From: Loxodes magnus
Lineage: Eukaryota; Ciliophora; Karyorelictea; Loxodida; Loxodidae
Direction of reading: 5' to 3'
Assembly (NCBI GenBank): GCA_946699065.1
Contig: CAMPDV010002361.1
Span: 1-64,000, forward strand
DNA length: 64,000 nucleotides
This document shows positions 63,761 through 64,000 of this stretch, piece by piece. Under the pieces are notes generated by a model. The model had not been told where the DNA came from. It searched no databases and was given only the letters and a program-made list of their open reading frames with translations. How positions within the stretch are numbered: the first letter of the stretch is position 1; the number at the start of each line of letters is the position of its first letter. The position numbers and the translations under genes are program-made.

Positions 63761-64000
63761 AGAAACTCCAGTTAAAATTATTACACATTATATTTAAGAT
63801 CACTTTAACATTGTCTTATTTTTCTGTAGCCGAAATAAATACTTACTTTAAGTTCAAGGAATATTCATACTAGAATTTATTATCCTTATAACGTAATGAG
63901 AGAGCTAAGGAATTGACACGTTTCTTTTATCTCTCTTTATAATTACCTCATTTTATGAAGATAGTTTTTTACCTAAAACTAGGCAAATTTCTTTCTCAAT
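63761..64000. other. Right-edge sequence, unassigned
   Basis: Upstream side of the minus-strand gene; a start codon for it was not identified and the window ends here. Confidence 0.3.

Noticed and set aside
1..64000. Telomere repeats (C4A2, C4A4 types)
   Set aside because: None were seen at either edge or internally.

Overview
The window is about 80% A+T and reads as nuclear DNA of a ciliate-type protist with a reassigned genetic code. In the recognisable genes TAA and TAG stand where glutamine is expected. TGA stands several times where a conserved tryptophan is expected, and it also serves as the likely stop of the best gene. That is the combination known from karyorelict ciliates and Condylostoma (NCBI codes 27/28). 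A plain Tetrahymena/Paramecium-type code with TGA stops mutated from TGG cannot be excluded. Under such a code almost no codon closes a frame, so ORF length is weak evidence. I lean on homology, motifs, codon composition and frame continuity, and mark where these fail. Translations were done by hand, so edges of unrecognised reading frames are approximate.

Layout. 1-13170: a satellite array (about 90-92 bp unit, about 145 copies) that runs off the left edge. 13171-15225: a transition zone with a small G+C-rich coding-like fragment, a diverged tandem duplication, a 21-bp minisatellite and a roughly 60-bp tandem repeat. 15421-17398 (minus): the one gene that looks intact, a coiled-coil / pentapeptide-repeat / WD40 protein with a probable 34-bp intron. 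17399-27837: very A+T-rich DNA with only a decayed secreted-protein gene (20.5 kb) and a collapsed serine-type tRNA pseudogene (25.4 kb). 27838-40135: a second, unrelated satellite (about 35-38 bp unit, about 340 copies). 40855-44412 (minus): a decayed LINE-type retrotransposon with a clear AP-endonuclease-like domain. 44.9-63.8 kb: a run of coding-like stretches, mostly interrupted by one-base frame changes. They include a protein-kinase pseudogene (HRD kept, DFG changed to NFG) and a 557-bp insertion with a zinc knuckle flanked by a 15-bp direct repeat. The others could not be named.

The genes do not form an evident pathway. The picture is satellite and retroelement-rich, gene-poor DNA with one apparently living repeat protein among decaying copies, such as a pericentromeric, subtelomeric or germline-limited segment. 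That placement is inference.
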